A stretch of 64,000 bases of DNA from Candidatus Contendobacter odensis Run_B_J11 (GCF_000531125.1 NZ_CBTK010000261.1:60104-124103), one strand, 5' to 3'. Positions 28,313 through 38,837 are shown, counted from the first letter of the stretch. Notes: generated from the letters alone by a model not told the origin. Numbers and translations are program-made.

Positions 28313-29311
28313 TCAGCACAACCGCTCGGCGCGTACTCCAGCTAACGCCATTTCCAGCCGTCGCCACGCTGGCTCCGATCCGGGCAAGCCGAAGCGCAGT
28401 CCCGGCGGGTCGGCAAAGCGGCGAACCAGAATGCCACGCCGCGCCAAAGCGTCCTGCCAGAATTCCGCATCCGCCGTCGGCACCCACTGAAACAGGGCTG
28501 TGCCATCAGCCACGGGCAACCGCTGTCGCTTCAGCAGCTCCGCCAATCGCCCACTGAGTCGGCCGAGTCCAGCCCGCATTTTTTCCTGCCCGTCGCTATC
28601 AACCAGCGCTTGCGTCGCCACCCACCGGCTGGGACCGCTCAGTGACCACGGTCCTAACTGCTCCTGCAATGATTCCAGCACTGCCGGTTCTGCCAGTACA
28701 AAGCCCACCCGCACCCCGGCCAGCCCGAAAAACTTGCCCAGCGAACGTAATACGATTAATCCCGGCGAACCGGTGTAACCTGCCAGACTTTCCGCCGGGG
28801 TTGCGTCCATGAAGGCTTCATCTACTATCAGCCACCCCCCTCGCGCGGCCAGTCGCGCCCGCCAATCCAGCAGCAGATTGAGCGGAAAACGCGCGGCGGT
28901 GGGATTATTGGGGTGAACCAGCGCCAGCACGTCCAGCCGATCTATTGCCGCGTTTAATGCCTCAACCGGCAATAATTCGACTCGATGTCCGTTCCGCTGC
29001 CAGGCGTAGGCATGTTCGGCATAACTGGGATTCAACACCCCGACCCGGCCAGGTTTGCGTAATAGTGGCAATGCCTGAATCGCCGCCTGTGAACCGGCGA
29101 CCGGCAACAGGTGCGGCGTTCCGTAATAGGCTGCTGCCGCCGTTTCCAGCCCATCGTCTGGTTCCGGCAAGCGTTGCCAGACCGCAGGCGGAATCATTGG
29201 CGGCACCGGCCAGCCATTGGGATTGATCCCCGTAGATAAATCCAGCCAGTTATCGAGTGGAAGGCCATAGTGCGCCACCGCAGCGCGGAGTGCGCCGCCA
29301 TGCTCAAGCAA
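28313..29311 (-). CDS. cobD: L-threonine-O-3-phosphate decarboxylase
   Basis: This PLP enzyme makes aminopropanol phosphate, the arm of the cobalamin nucleotide loop. The 332-residue protein is an aminotransferase-fold type I enzyme with [16 protein letters not shown] at the start and the PLP lysine in [17 protein letters not shown]. It overlaps cbiB by 8 nt, and cbiB uses its product, which supports this call over histidinol-phosphate aminotransferase. The naming follows the Salmonella system. Confidence 0.9.
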   Translation of the reverse strand: MLEHGGALRAAVAHYGLPLDNWLDLSTGINPNGWPVPPMIPPAVWQRLPEPDDGLETAAAAYYGTPHLLPVAGSQAAIQALPLLRKPGRVGVLNPSYAEHAYAWQRNGHRVELLPVEALNAAIDRLDVLALVHPNNPTAARFPLNLLLDWRARLAARGGWLIVDEAFMDATPAESLAGYTGSPGLIVLRSLGKFFGLAGVRVGFVLAEPAVLESLQEQLGPWSLSGPSRWVATQALVDSDGQEKMRAGLGRLSGRLAELLKRQRLPVADGTALFQWVPTADAEFWQDALARRGILVRRFADPPGLRFGLPGSEPAWRRLEMALAGVRAERLC

Positions 29312-30227
29312 GCGCCAGCCCTCCCACCAGGATCGCCGCCAGCCACAACCACAATGCCCGCCGCACCAGCGCCACCGCCCGGCCGATATCCTCGGCGCGT
29401 GGGGCTAGACCTTCGCCCAGCGCTGGACGCGATTGCCATTCGCCGTGATACCGGGCCGGCCCGCCTAACGCTAAACCCAGCGCCCCGGCACCCGCCGCCA
29501 TCACCGGGCCGGCATTGGGACTTTTCCAGCCCGGCGCCTGCTCTTGCCAGCAGCGCCATGCCAAAGCCGGTTGTCGCCCCGCCAGCGCATAACTCAACGC
29601 GGTCAGCCGCGCCGGCAGCCAGTTCAGCGCATCATCCAGCCGCGCCGCCGCCCAGCCGAAGTGCAAATAATGCGGAGTGCGATAGCCCCATAGGGCGTCC
29701 AGGGTATTCGCCAGCCGGTATCCCACTACCCCCGCCGCACCCGCCAGCACGAACCAGAACAGCGCGCCAAAAATCGCGTCACAACCATTCTCCAGCACCG
29801 ATTCCACCGTGGCCCGGCTGATGCCCTCTTCGTCGAGATCGTCGGTATCGCGGCTGACGATCATTGCCAGTTTCTGTCGTGCCAGTGGCAGATCGCCCGC
29901 TTGTAGCGCTGCCATCACCGCCTCGGCATGTTGGGCCAGACTGTGGGCGCCAATCGCCAGATACAACAGGCCCAGCGCCACGGCTAACCCGATCAGTGGA
30001 ATTTTTATCAATAGCCAGGTCGTAACGATGAACGGCACTAGCAACACAATCACGGCACCGATGCCATGTTCACGCCGTGCCTTGGCACTGAGTTCTGGAG
30101 GACCGTAAGCCAGTGCCTCGACCCGTTGTGCCAGCCCACCGAAACCCACCAGCGGATGCCAGCGACGCGGCTCACCTAAATAGTGATCCAGCAGCGCGGC
30201 CCCAATGCACAGCAGTGCGGTCAGCAT
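29304..30227 (-). CDS. cbiB: Adenosylcobinamide-phosphate synthase
   Basis: CbiB couples aminopropanol phosphate to adenosylcobyric acid at the membrane. The 307-residue protein has the family start (LLDHYLGEPRRWHPLVGFG) and several membrane segments. It also has RDTDDLDEEGISRATVES with the following ENGCDAIFGALFW. The start at 30227 is preferred because GAGGGG lies 6-7 nt upstream; the ATG at 30245 lacks such a site and lies in a repeat element. Confidence 0.92.
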   Translation of the reverse strand: MLTALLCIGAALLDHYLGEPRRWHPLVGFGGLAQRVEALAYGPPELSAKARREHGIGAVIVLLVPFIVTTWLLIKIPLIGLAVALGLLYLAIGAHSLAQHAEAVMAALQAGDLPLARQKLAMIVSRDTDDLDEEGISRATVESVLENGCDAIFGALFWFVLAGAAGVVGYRLANTLDALWGYRTPHYLHFGWAAARLDDALNWLPARLTALSYALAGRQPALAWRCWQEQAPGWKSPNAGPVMAAGAGALGLALGGPARYHGEWQSRPALGEGLAPRAEDIGRAVALVRRALWLWLAAILVGGLALA

Positions 30228-30232
30228 AAAAC

Positions 30233-30274
30233 ACCCCTCGCCCATAGGTGGAAGAGGGGCTGGGAGTGAGGGTT
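30233..30274. repeat. REP-like G/C-rich inverted element
   Basis: The sequence has opposing CCCCTC and GAGGGG arms followed by a GGGAGTGAGGG end. It belongs to the same family as the elements at 23047 and 35637. It lies in the divergent space between cbiB and cobQ and overlaps the ribosome-binding region of cbiB. Confidence 0.6.
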
Positions 30275-30358
30275 ATTTCTCAATTGCATCGTGTTTTCCG
30301 AAATTTACCAAGGTGTTTAGTGTAGCCAAAAACCAACTGTTTCAGTCAAAATCTCGTT

Positions 30359-31816
30359 ATGAATACTAAAACTCTGATGATTCAAGGCACCACCTCTGAC
30401 GCCGGTAAGAGCGCTATAGTCGCTGGTCTGTGCCGGCTGCTGGCGCGGCACGGTGTTCGCGTGGCGCCATTCAAGCCACAGAATATGGCTCTGAACAGCG
30501 CCGTCACCGTGGACGGCGGCGAAATTGGCCGCGCTCAGGCGGTGCAAGCGCAAGCCGCTTTTCTGGAACCGCACACCGATATGAACCCAGTGCTGCTCAA
30601 GCCCAATACTGACATCGGCGCACAAGTCATCATCCACGGTCGGGTGCTGGCCAATATGGACGCCCGCTGTTATCACGACTACAAGCCGACCGCGATGCGG
30701 GCGGTGTTGGAATCGTATCAACGGCTGTGCGCCGCCTATGATGTGGTGCTGGTGGAAGGCGCGGGCAGTCCGGCGGAAATCAATTTGCGCGATAAGGACA
30801 TCGCTAACATGGGTTTTGCCGAGGCAGTGGATTGTCCGGTATGGCTGGTGAGCGATATTGATCGCGGCGGCGTGTTCGCTCATCTTTATGGCACGTTGGC
30901 GCTGCTGTCGCCCAGTGAGCAGGCGCGAATTACTGGCTTGATCATTAATCGGTTCCGGGGCGATGTGAACCTGCTGACGCCAGGATTGGATTGGCTGACC
31001 GGCGAAACTGGCAAACCGGTGCTGGGCGTGCTGCCTTATCTGCAAGGGTTGCATCTGGAGGCCGAGGATTCTCTGCCGCGCGAGTCCGGCGTGGTCAAGG
31101 ATGTTGAGCGGTTGCGCGTCGCGGCGCCGGTGCTGGCGCGAATGAGCAACCACACCGATTTCGATCCGTTGCGGCTGCATCCGCAGGTGGAAGTGTGCTG
31201 GGTGCGGCCCGGTGAATTGATTCCATCCGTCGATCTGATCATCCTGCCTGGCAGTAAAAGCACTCGCGGCGACTTGCAACGGTTGCGCGAGCAGGGTTGG
31301 GATGCGGCCATTCATCGGCATTTGCGCTACGGCGGCAAGCTGATCGGCATTTGCGGCGGCTTTCAAATGCTGGGGCGCTGGATCCACGATCCGGCAGGGT
31401 TGGAAGGCGAACCGGGCAGCAGTCCGGGATTGGGACTGCTGGATTTTGAGACGACGCTGGAACCGGAAAAGCAGTTGCGACGGGTCGATGGTCGTTTGAT
31501 GCTGTCCGATGCGTTGATCACGGGTTATGAAATTCATGTGGGCGTTAGCACCGGACCGGCGTTGGCAAAACCGGTAGTTCAGTTAAGCGATGGTCGCTGG
31601 GATGGTGCCGTGTCGGATGACGGTCAAATTTTCGGTACTTATTTGCATGGACTGTTTGACGCGGCTTCGGCTCGTGATGCGTTATTGCATTGGGCGGGAT
31701 TGGCGGTCAGGGAAACGCCGGATTATCGGCAACAACGAGAAGATGGTATAAACAGGCTGGCGGATGCGATTGAAGCGCATTTGAATTTAAGTTCCCTGGA
31801 AATGTGGTTAACCTAA
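30359..31816 (+). CDS. cobQ: Cobyric acid synthase
   Basis: CobQ amidates four side chains of adenosylcobyrinic acid diamide, using glutamine and ATP. The 485-residue protein has a dethiobiotin-synthetase-like N-terminal ATPase domain ([30 protein letters not shown]). A C-terminal type-1 glutamine amidotransferase domain follows, with the nucleophilic Cys in [13 protein letters not shown] and the His in [10 protein letters not shown]. It is transcribed away from cbiB. Confidence 0.95.
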   Translation: MNTKTLMIQGTTSDAGKSAIVAGLCRLLARHGVRVAPFKPQNMALNSAVTVDGGEIGRAQAVQAQAAFLEPHTDMNPVLLKPNTDIGAQVIIHGRVLANMDARCYHDYKPTAMRAVLESYQRLCAAYDVVLVEGAGSPAEINLRDKDIANMGFAEAVDCPVWLVSDIDRGGVFAHLYGTLALLSPSEQARITGLIINRFRGDVNLLTPGLDWLTGETGKPVLGVLPYLQGLHLEAEDSLPRESGVVKDVERLRVAAPVLARMSNHTDFDPLRLHPQVEVCWVRPGELIPSVDLIILPGSKSTRGDLQRLREQGWDAAIHRHLRYGGKLIGICGGFQMLGRWIHDPAGLEGEPGSSPGLGLLDFETTLEPEKQLRRVDGRLMLSDALITGYEIHVGVSTGPALAKPVVQLSDGRWDGAVSDDGQIFGTYLHGLFDAASARDALLHWAGLAVRETPDYRQQREDGINRLADAIEAHLNLSSLEMWLT

Positions 31817-31837
31817 TAAGCCGCCTTCCTTAACCCG

Positions 31838-34800
31838 CTACCGAATCGGCCATTCCGTAATCGCTTCATCGATTTTCTGCTGAATTTGCAGAGTACGCTG
31901 GATCGCGGCGGAAATCCTTAGATAGTGAGTCAGATCATCAAAGCGGAGTACGCACCCTTTGCGGTCTTTTAACCACTTGGACACAACTTGATAGCCGCCG
32001 ATATGAAAATTCCACACCTCTGGGGGAATGCCTTGGAAATACTGCAAGGCATTGATCCAGACTCGGCCTGGCGTATCGTTGTTGGGTTCAGAGTAGCGAA
32101 CGGCATCAATTCGGTTTGTGCCAGCAACCGGATAACTGGCAATAGCGGGAGCATCGCGTTCCATCAGATGCAGGGCCGTCAGTTCCGCGCCGAGGATGCA
32201 TAATGTCTGGAATAACGCTCGATCCGAAGTTAGAGGAAGGCGTGGGAAATCCATTTTGAGAAAGGCGGCGTAGCGGCTGCGGTAAGCAGGAGAATGGAAG
32301 ATAGCGTAAGCGTAGTTAAAGACATCTTTGGGACCGATTGTCGTTTCCAGATCGCCTCGACCATCAGGAATGAAAATAAGATTTAGAATCTTTTCTAAAT
32401 TAGCCATGAATCTAGGAGTAAAATTGCATGTCTTACCTGTAATATCATAAAGGTATAGTGGAAAGAGCGTATTAATATCGTAAGCTGCACACGATTTATG
32501 ACCACATACGCTTTTCGTTACCAAACAATCCCATTCGTCTTTTGTTGTACGAGTTGCAATAAGTCCAATATTTTTATCCTTTAACATATGCTGCATTACT
32601 TCCGGGCGCGGCATACAAATAAATCCCCGCGTTTTCCCGGTATAATAGGTATAACGCACATCGAAAGGTCGATAGAGAATCGGTTTTATATAATCCTTGG
32701 ACAACCCTTTGCCGGATTTTAAATCGTTCTGCGCCAGACTGACCTTCCAATCCCGCGCATCCTTACCCAAGCTATATTTATCTCGCGCCTCCTCTGAAGG
32801 CAGGGAAGAAAAGTTCTGAACCGTTTCCCATATTTCCTCTTTGCTCCAATGAATCGTCAAATCGTCGCGGGCGGTCACGATGCCGACGCTGTTAACCGGC
32901 ATGATTTCGTTGATTTTCCAGCCGGATTCATACTCACCCAGCAAATCCACATTCTGCGGCGCAAACAGATAATAAGGCGCTTGTGGTTCAATGCGTCGCC
33001 ATTCCGTGCTTTCAACCTCGTTTTCCAAAAGCTGCCGATATTTTCCCTCCCGTTCGCCCCATAATTCCGCATGATGCACCTGGCATTTGGCCCTCGCCTC
33101 CAACGCTTCCCCCACCAGGAGAGGCGAGCGAACAAACAGCCCAATGGCCACACCCTGCTGAATATCAAACACATTTTCATCCTTTCCGCCATCCGGCGCT
33201 TTCTCCTTCTTCTTGCTGTTGCCGTGCAAATCCAGCAGATACATCTGGTCGAAAGTCTGCATCAGGCTTTGCCGCATTCCCCGGAACGTCGGATTATCGA
33301 GATAGCCATGATTAGTGATCAACGCCAGAATCCCGTAACCGGTGCGCTCGATTCGCCATTGTGCAAAGCGAATGAATTTGACGTAATCATCGTTCAACCA
33401 TTTGGGATTGCGCTCTTTGAGGGGTTCCCCGTCCACCATAAAATAACTGCCGGTTTTTTTATTACTCAACCCATCCAGTCCACGCAATAAACCGGCGATC
33501 CATTCACCCTGATTAGCGGAATGCCCGGAATAAGGCGGATTACCCAGCACCACCATAATCGGCGCGTTCTGCTTGGCGTGAGCGGCATTACGCGCTTCCT
33601 TGACCAGCCATTCGCCAAACAGCGGCAGATGAGTTAATTCCCGAACTTGTTCCAAGGTGTTGGTCAGATACACCCGCAAGCGATCCTCGCTGGCGAAGTC
33701 ATAACCGGTTTCCCGCAACAGCAGGCCAAGTTTCAAATGTGCAACAGTGTACGGCGCCATCAACAACTCGAAGCCGTACAGACGCGGCAACAGATGCTCG
33801 CGCACATAATCCGACCATAAACCCTGATTACCGGCGAATGTAGCGTGGATATGCGCAATCACCTCGTATAGAAACGTGCCGGTACCAGTGGCTGGATCGA
33901 GAATCTGCACTCGATGGGCCTGTATCTCTTTTTCACCCTCGGTAAGGGTCATTTTTCCGGCGTCGGCTAAACCCAGCGGCAACTGAAAAACCCGCTTTAA
34001 CAGCGCATCCACGCTGCGCACCAGATACGACACCACCGGCTCCGGGGTGTAATACACGCCCCGGGTTTCCCGCAATGCGGGATCATACGCTGTCAAAAAG
34101 GTTTCATAGAAATGAACCACCGGATCTTCCCGGCGGGTGCGTTGACCGAAATCCTGCAAGATCGCCGCAATGTCTGCACGCGCCAGCAATTCCGCGACCT
34201 CATCCACTGCCCAGGCAATGTCCTCATTCAACTCCGGTCCAGCAATATGATTGAACAGAGTGCGTAGAAAGGGATGGGTTTTCGGCAGATCATAAGCGGC
34301 GTGCTGGCGGGTGAAATGCGTTCCCGATTTAGCGTGGCAGCGGGCGGTAAACAGGCCGTAACAAAGCGTCTGTGCGTACAGATCACTAAATTGCTCTACC
34401 GTCAAATTTGGCAATAAAACTTCCTGAATCGCCTGCATTTGACCCTGTAATGAACCTTCGGCGGCTTCCTCGGCTAATGCCCGCTGAATCAAGCCGCGCA
34501 ATAATCGCGCCCGCGCCGCCAATCGCAACGCCAAATCGCGCGGCGTGTTAATCAGCGGGGCGTCGGCGTTCAGAAATTGCGTGAATAACTCGGCAACGGA
34601 TTCGGCAGCGGTTGCAATCCATTTCAGCGGCAACCGCGCCGCCAATCGCTGTTCTCCAGCGACATACCAGCGAAACTCCAGATAATCCGTGAGTAACAGA
34701 TTACCCAGGCTGGCCCGATAACGCTGTAATTGCTCGCTCTTCTCTACTGCATCCAGATCAGCCCCAACATCCTTGGCCTCGATATAACCCAGCGGCAAAT

Positions 34801-34990
34801 CACCTTTGATGATGATATAATCCGGCGCGCCACAGGCAATCCGTTTCGGCTCATTAGTGGCGATGATCGTGCTATCCAGCGCTTCCAATAAGGTCTTTAA
34901 CGCTGGACGATGGGTGTGTTCAGTCGCGTTGCCAGCTTTCAGCGCAGCAGCCACCTGATCCAGATAAGTGCGAAAGGGCTGAATATTCAA
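31838..34990 (-). CDS. Type ISP/IIG-like restriction-modification enzyme (nuclease-methylase fusion)
   Basis: One 1,050-residue chain joins an apparent nuclease with an N6-adenine methyltransferase and a target-recognition region. A PD-(D/E)xK-like pattern is seen near residues 58-75 (GAPDYIIIKG, LGYIEAKDVG). AdoMet motif I is DPATGTGTFLYE near residue 365, and the catalytic motif is VVLGNPPYSGHS near residue 482. The C-terminal third probably binds the DNA target. I see no SF2 helicase motifs, so it is not a full LlaBIII-type ISP enzyme. It sits inside the B12 gene block and overlaps cobO by 4 nt, probably as an acquired defence gene. Confidence 0.8.
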   Translation of the reverse strand: MNIQPFRTYLDQVAAALKAGNATEHTHRPALKTLLEALDSTIIATNEPKRIACGAPDYIIIKGDLPLGYIEAKDVGADLDAVEKSEQLQRYRASLGNLLLTDYLEFRWYVAGEQRLAARLPLKWIATAAESVAELFTQFLNADAPLINTPRDLALRLAARARLLRGLIQRALAEEAAEGSLQGQMQAIQEVLLPNLTVEQFSDLYAQTLCYGLFTARCHAKSGTHFTRQHAAYDLPKTHPFLRTLFNHIAGPELNEDIAWAVDEVAELLARADIAAILQDFGQRTRREDPVVHFYETFLTAYDPALRETRGVYYTPEPVVSYLVRSVDALLKRVFQLPLGLADAGKMTLTEGEKEIQAHRVQILDPATGTGTFLYEVIAHIHATFAGNQGLWSDYVREHLLPRLYGFELLMAPYTVAHLKLGLLLRETGYDFASEDRLRVYLTNTLEQVRELTHLPLFGEWLVKEARNAAHAKQNAPIMVVLGNPPYSGHSANQGEWIAGLLRGLDGLSNKKTGSYFMVDGEPLKERNPKWLNDDYVKFIRFAQWRIERTGYGILALITNHGYLDNPTFRGMRQSLMQTFDQMYLLDLHGNSKKKEKAPDGGKDENVFDIQQGVAIGLFVRSPLLVGEALEARAKCQVHHAELWGEREGKYRQLLENEVESTEWRRIEPQAPYYLFAPQNVDLLGEYESGWKINEIMPVNSVGIVTARDDLTIHWSKEEIWETVQNFSSLPSEEARDKYSLGKDARDWKVSLAQNDLKSGKGLSKDYIKPILYRPFDVRYTYYTGKTRGFICMPRPEVMQHMLKDKNIGLIATRTTKDEWDCLVTKSVCGHKSCAAYDINTLFPLYLYDITGKTCNFTPRFMANLEKILNLIFIPDGRGDLETTIGPKDVFNYAYAIFHSPAYRSRYAAFLKMDFPRLPLTSDRALFQTLCILGAELTALHLMERDAPAIASYPVAGTNRIDAVRYSEPNNDTPGRVWINALQYFQGIPPEVWNFHIGGYQVVSKWLKDRKGCVLRFDDLTHYLRISAAIQRTLQIQQKIDEAITEWPIR

Positions 34991-35607
34991 AACTCAATGC
35001 CTTTTTGTGCTTTTACGCCCTGTTCCCGATAAGGATGCTTAATGACACGGATTTCACTGACCAAATCGGCCTGCGTCACCAACGCCTGCGGGGCATTGCG
35101 CCCGGTGACCACGATATGCAATTCCGCCCGCCGCGCCGAAAAAGCAGCCAGCACCCGCGTCAAGTCGAGATAGCCGTATTTCAAAACGAGATTAAGTTCA
35201 TCCAGAATCACCAATGCATAGCGGGGATCGCGAATCATCCGCTCGGCTTCGGCCCACGCCCGTTCCGCCGTGGCGATATCCTGTTCCCGGTTCTGGGTCA
35301 ACCAGGTGAAACCATCGCCGATGACCTGGAAATCCACGTTCTCGAAGCCGCTGAACACCGCTCGCTCGGCGCTGTCCTGCCCGCCTTTAATGAACTGCAC
35401 GATGCCAACCCGCATGCCGTGGCCAATAGCGCGTAACGCCATTCCCAATGCCGCAGTCGTCTTACCCTTACCGGGGCCGGTAAAGACGATCAATAAGCCT
35501 TTCTCGCCAGTAGCGCGAGCCTGTTTGTGCTCGTAGCCAGCCTTGCGACGCGCAATCAGGCGAGCATGATTTGGATCATCAGTGGGCATGGCAGAAGGGG
35601 TTTCCAT
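34987..35607 (-). CDS. cobO: Cob(I)alamin adenosyltransferase (CobA/CobO/BtuR family)
   Basis: The enzyme attaches the adenosyl group to the cobalt of corrinoids. The P-loop is LIVFTGPGKGKTTAALGMAL. GIVQFIKGG and LVILDELNLVLKYGYLDL are further family motifs. The start is uncertain: 35607 (METPSAMPTD) or 35589 (MPTDDPNHARL) both precede the basic N-terminal segment, and neither has a clear ribosome-binding site. The open frame continues to 35685, but that part is the REP-like element at 35637 read as protein. The restriction-modification gene follows with a 4-nt overlap. Confidence 0.92.
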   Translation of the reverse strand: METPSAMPTDDPNHARLIARRKAGYEHKQARATGEKGLLIVFTGPGKGKTTAALGMALRAIGHGMRVGIVQFIKGGQDSAERAVFSGFENVDFQVIGDGFTWLTQNREQDIATAERAWAEAERMIRDPRYALVILDELNLVLKYGYLDLTRVLAAFSARRAELHIVVTGRNAPQALVTQADLVSEIRVIKHPYREQGVKAQKGIEF

Positions 35608-35636
35608 CGTATGCAAACGGGAAAAGGTGGCAAAAC

Positions 35637-35674
35637 CACCCTCACCCCAACCCTCTCCCAGTGGGAGAGGGAGT
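35637..35674. repeat. REP-like element between pdxT and cobO
   Basis: A C-rich arm (CCCTCACCCCAACCCTCTCC) is followed by the inverted arm GGGAGAGGG. It belongs to the same family as the copies at 23047 and 30233. It could form a hairpin in the intergenic transcript. Confidence 0.75.
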
Positions 35675-35681
35675 ATCTTTT

Positions 35682-36341
35682 TCAAACGTGGTAGCTGAAG
35701 CGGGTCCAGCTTTGCGGGGTCCAGTCAGGATCAAGGGCGGCGTCATCCGTCTCCGCCACCTTGAGGCCACACTTGCGGGCGAAATAACGATGAAACGCCA
35801 GACTGGGCGTCAATTCCGGGTGAAACACCGTAACCAGGATTTGATCATCTTCCGCCGCCGCGATGTAATCATCCAGTTGCAGCAATATCCGCACCCCGGG
35901 TCCGGCTTGCACGATCTTGGGCGCGCGAATGAAAGTCAACGGAATCGGCTCGCGGGCTACGGCTGGCGCCAGCGCGTCACGGTTGAAGCTGTCCAACTGG
36001 CTGCCGAACGCATTGCGATTAACCGCAATGTCCATCAGTCCCAGAAACGGCATCTCGCCGACATTCTCCCGTGCCAGCAGAATCGCCCCGGCGCAGGTGC
36101 CCCACAGTTTCAGGCCGTTGCCATACCCCTGCCGGATCGCATCATCCAGGCCGAAAATAGTCAGCAACCGCGACAGACAGGTGCTTTCGCCGCCGGGAAT
36201 GATCAATCCCGCCAAACCGTCCAGTTCAGCGGCGCGCTTGACCGGTCGGGCCGCAACCCCAATTCGCCGCAAGTGATCGAGGTGCTCCTGCACTCCGCCC
36301 TGCAAATCCAGGACGCCGATAGCGCCGGCGGCTGCGTTCAT
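35682..36341 (-). CDS. pdxT: Pyridoxal 5'-phosphate synthase glutaminase subunit
   Basis: PdxT releases ammonia from glutamine and passes it to PdxS. The 219-residue type-1 amidotransferase has IGVLDLQGGVQEH at its start, PGGESTCLSRLL, the nucleophile Cys in LWGTCAGAILLA, and His/Glu in VTVFHPELTP. Its start overlaps the pdxS stop by 1 nt, as expected for the two subunits of one complex. Confidence 0.95.
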   Translation of the reverse strand: MNAAAGAIGVLDLQGGVQEHLDHLRRIGVAARPVKRAAELDGLAGLIIPGGESTCLSRLLTIFGLDDAIRQGYGNGLKLWGTCAGAILLARENVGEMPFLGLMDIAVNRNAFGSQLDSFNRDALAPAVAREPIPLTFIRAPKIVQAGPGVRILLQLDDYIAAAEDDQILVTVFHPELTPSLAFHRYFARKCGLKVAETDDAALDPDWTPQSWTRFSYHV

Positions 36342-37234
36342 TACCAGCCTCGTCCTGCCAGCCGTTCTGCACTCGGCATATTCGCCACGTCCAGCCCCGG
36401 CATTGGCTCGCCCAGGTCCATCGAGACTTCCAGCAGCTTCGCGGGATCATCGTGATAAGCGGTCGCTTTGACAATCGCGCGGGCATAGCGGGCCGGGTCG
36501 CTGGACTTGAAAATGCCGGAACCGACGAATACGCCATCGCAGCCCAGTTGCATCATCAGCGCGGCGTCGGCAGGGGTCGCAATCCCGCCCGCAGCAAAAT
36601 TGACCACCGGCAACCGACCCAGCTTCTTAACCTCCAGCGCCAGTTCATAAGGAATGCCATTGATCTTGGCGAAGTTCATGATCTCCTCAACCGGCATGGT
36701 CGCCAGTTGGCGAATCTCGCGGTTCATGGTGCGCATGTGCCGCACCGCCTCGACCACGTTGCCGGTGCCGGCCTCGCCCTTGGTGCGAATCATCGCCGCG
36801 CCCTCAGCGATCCGTCGTACCGCCTCGCCCAGATTGCGCGCCCCACACACAAAGGGAATTTCAAACCGGCTCTTGTCAATGTGGCACTCTTCGTCGGCAG
36901 GGGTTAGCACTTCGCTTTCGTCGATATAGTCAATCTTGAGGGCTTGCAAAATTTGTGCTTCGACGAAATGACCGATGCGCGCCTTGGCCATGACCGGGAT
37001 GGTAACGGCGGCCTTGATCGCCTTGATCAGACCTGGATCGGACATCCGCGCCACCCCGCCCTGCTTGCGAATGTCGGCGGGCACTCGCTCCAGCGCCATC
37101 ACCGCCACCGCGCCCGCTTCCTGGGCGATTTGAGCCTGTTCGACGTTGACCACGTCCATGATGACGCCGCCCTTGAGCATCTGCGCCAGTTGCGTGTTCA
37201 GGAGATAACGATTTTCTGTCATGCGGGTACTCAT
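36341..37234 (-). CDS. pdxS: Pyridoxal 5'-phosphate synthase, lyase subunit
   Basis: PdxS builds pyridoxal phosphate from ribose 5-phosphate, glyceraldehyde 3-phosphate and ammonia. The 297-residue protein is near identical in pattern to the family: [40 protein letters not shown] and [35 protein letters not shown] marks the phosphate-binding end. The start could also be the next methionine at 37222 (MTENRYLLN), which fits family starts better. Confidence 0.96.
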   Translation of the reverse strand: MSTRMTENRYLLNTQLAQMLKGGVIMDVVNVEQAQIAQEAGAVAVMALERVPADIRKQGGVARMSDPGLIKAIKAAVTIPVMAKARIGHFVEAQILQALKIDYIDESEVLTPADEECHIDKSRFEIPFVCGARNLGEAVRRIAEGAAMIRTKGEAGTGNVVEAVRHMRTMNREIRQLATMPVEEIMNFAKINGIPYELALEVKKLGRLPVVNFAAGGIATPADAALMMQLGCDGVFVGSGIFKSSDPARYARAIVKATAYHDDPAKLLEVSMDLGEPMPGLDVANMPSAERLAGRGW

Positions 37235-37239
37235 TCATA

Positions 37240-38088
37240 ATGAAGAAAGGGCTGTGGTGAAAGACGCGCCGCCCGGAACCACAGTTTACGAAAGCCGCAG
37301 ATTATATCACCGTCGGTTTTAACGCCTATGGCTTGAGAGCTGTCTGTATCCTGCTCGACTGGGATGCGGAGCGACGGCAACGGCTGAATCTGCTGCGCGG
37401 TTAGGGCGTGGAGACGGTGGCGCTGGTCATCGGTTCGCCGAGTCCATCGTCGGAAGCGGGCATCCGATTGCACGCTATCGCTTTCCTGAACGGGTTATGG
37501 TGGCGTCCGGCCACGAAATCCTCCCGCCGCATTAGCGGGGGGGTATTGGGCGCACCGCCCGGTGCGCCCAACTCATTACCCTCGCTCAATATTTACCACT
37601 TCCCGGCGACCGGCAAATCACCGGCTTGACCAAAGCTGCCGAACAGGCATTTATCTTGCCCGCCGTCCTGGTAACTGGCGGCGATGGCGGCACCTGAAAA
37701 GTAGGCAGCGACCGTTTGATCGCTTGCGCCGGTGTTCAGCGCGCAGACGCTATTCTCTGACCGGCGCAGCTCCCCAGCCAGTCAACAAACGGTTACTCGT
37801 CACCGTGCCGAAACCACTACCGGGTTACTCGTCACCGTGCCGAAACCACTACCGGGCTTGGCCGCTTGGCCATGTTCAGATTGGAAGCCGCTGCAAAACG
37901 GCCCAACAGTAGAGTAATCAAAAAAAAAATAATAAATAATATCAATAAGTTATTTGCGTATGGAGGGGTGAAATATCTCGGCTGCGAATACAGGCGGGAC
38001 TCGTTCAGTTTAGCGATCTATCCCCATCTGGGCGAATGGTCCTCGACGACCCGGAATCCCTATTGAGCCTCAGCAAGCAGCGCACCAT
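37240..38088. other. About 850 bp without an intact gene; decayed coding DNA
   Basis: From about 37279 a plus-strand frame reads like protein (FNAYGLRAVCILLDWDAERR, then GVETVALVIGSP) but is cut by an in-frame TAG near 37399. It soon loses sense after an A/T-poor stretch. A second protein-like fragment (QITGLTKAAEQAFILPAVLV) lies near 37610-37690 in another frame. I cannot name the parents. A 32-bp tandem duplication lies at 37791-37854. The last 170 bp are AT-rich and contain nothing I recognise. Confidence 0.5.
37791..37854. repeat. Perfect 32-bp tandem duplication
   Basis: Two exact copies start at 37791 and 37823, each beginning GGTTACTCGTCACCGTGCCG. The duplication lies in decayed DNA and has no evident function. 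Confidence 0.9.
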
Positions 38089-38610
38089 TCAGGGCAGAAT
38101 GTCTTCCAGCGGGATCGCCAGTTCAGGAAAGGCCAGCGGCGATAACACGTTCGGCGTCGTCACCTGTTGATAAAGGTTTCCTTCCGGCTGCCGATGCACT
38201 TCCGCCACGCGGGCATTCAGATCGATCAACCAGACTTCCGGGACACCCTGTTGCGCATACAGCGGCAGCTTGCGGGTGCGATCATGGTTCACCGAGCTAT
38301 CGGCCACTTCGATCAACAGCAACACATCGGCCGGTTCGGGGAGACGATGACGATAGTTCGCCATTTTCAACACCATCACATCTGGCTCCGGTTCGGAATC
38401 AGGCAGAGACAGTGGACCCTGACAGACAACAAACGCTTTATCCCTTAACTGAACAGCAAACAAATTAGTCAGTTGGGCCACAGTCCAAAAATGGGCGGTA
38501 CCTATCGGGGCCATATCAAACAGTTCTCCTTCAATCAATTCCATGCGGGCCTCCAGAAAAATGGACCCCATCTGGTGATATTCTTCTGGCGTAATCCTGT
38601 GCGGCGTCAT
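38089..38610 (-). CDS. Uma2 family (DUF820) putative endonuclease
   Basis: The 173-residue protein has the Uma2/DUF820 layout. It begins ITPEEYHQMGSIFLEARMEL with IEGELFDMAP. The PD-(D/E)xK-like core is SEPEPDVMVL and ADVLLLIEVADSS, followed by KLPLYAQQGVPEVWLIDLNA. The fold is that of a restriction-type nuclease, but no role is established for the family. The start at 38610 has GAGG about 8 nt upstream; a longer open frame to 38772 has no support. It is a solitary gene. Confidence 0.87.
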   Translation of the reverse strand: MTPHRITPEEYHQMGSIFLEARMELIEGELFDMAPIGTAHFWTVAQLTNLFAVQLRDKAFVVCQGPLSLPDSEPEPDVMVLKMANYRHRLPEPADVLLLIEVADSSVNHDRTRKLPLYAQQGVPEVWLIDLNARVAEVHRQPEGNLYQQVTTPNVLSPLAFPELAIPLEDILP

Positions 38611-38837
38611 GATCTTAACCTCTCCGGTTGTGCGTCGAACTTCCACTATATGGATTCCAAAACGCCATCTGTCAATAATCGGACTGTCTTCGCGGTACCC
38701 ATGGCGCTGACTCTGGAAAGAGCGCTTTCTGACGCTGGTGTTTTGATCCCTTCGAGCTGTCCAAGCAGGCACAGCAGGGCTTATCGAAAGCAGTGACGGC
38801 GTGGCTGACGAAAGTGAAATAATAACGAGGTGATGAG

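Noticed and set aside
30317..31537. 406-codon minus-strand open frame across cobQ
   Set aside because: It is antisense to a well-supported cobQ, and the composition (rich in Gln, His and Arg) is that of a shadow frame.
35608..35685. N-terminal extension of cobO beginning MKKILPLPLGEGWGEGG
   Set aside because: This peptide is the REP-like element at 35637-35674 read in frame; the family starts later.
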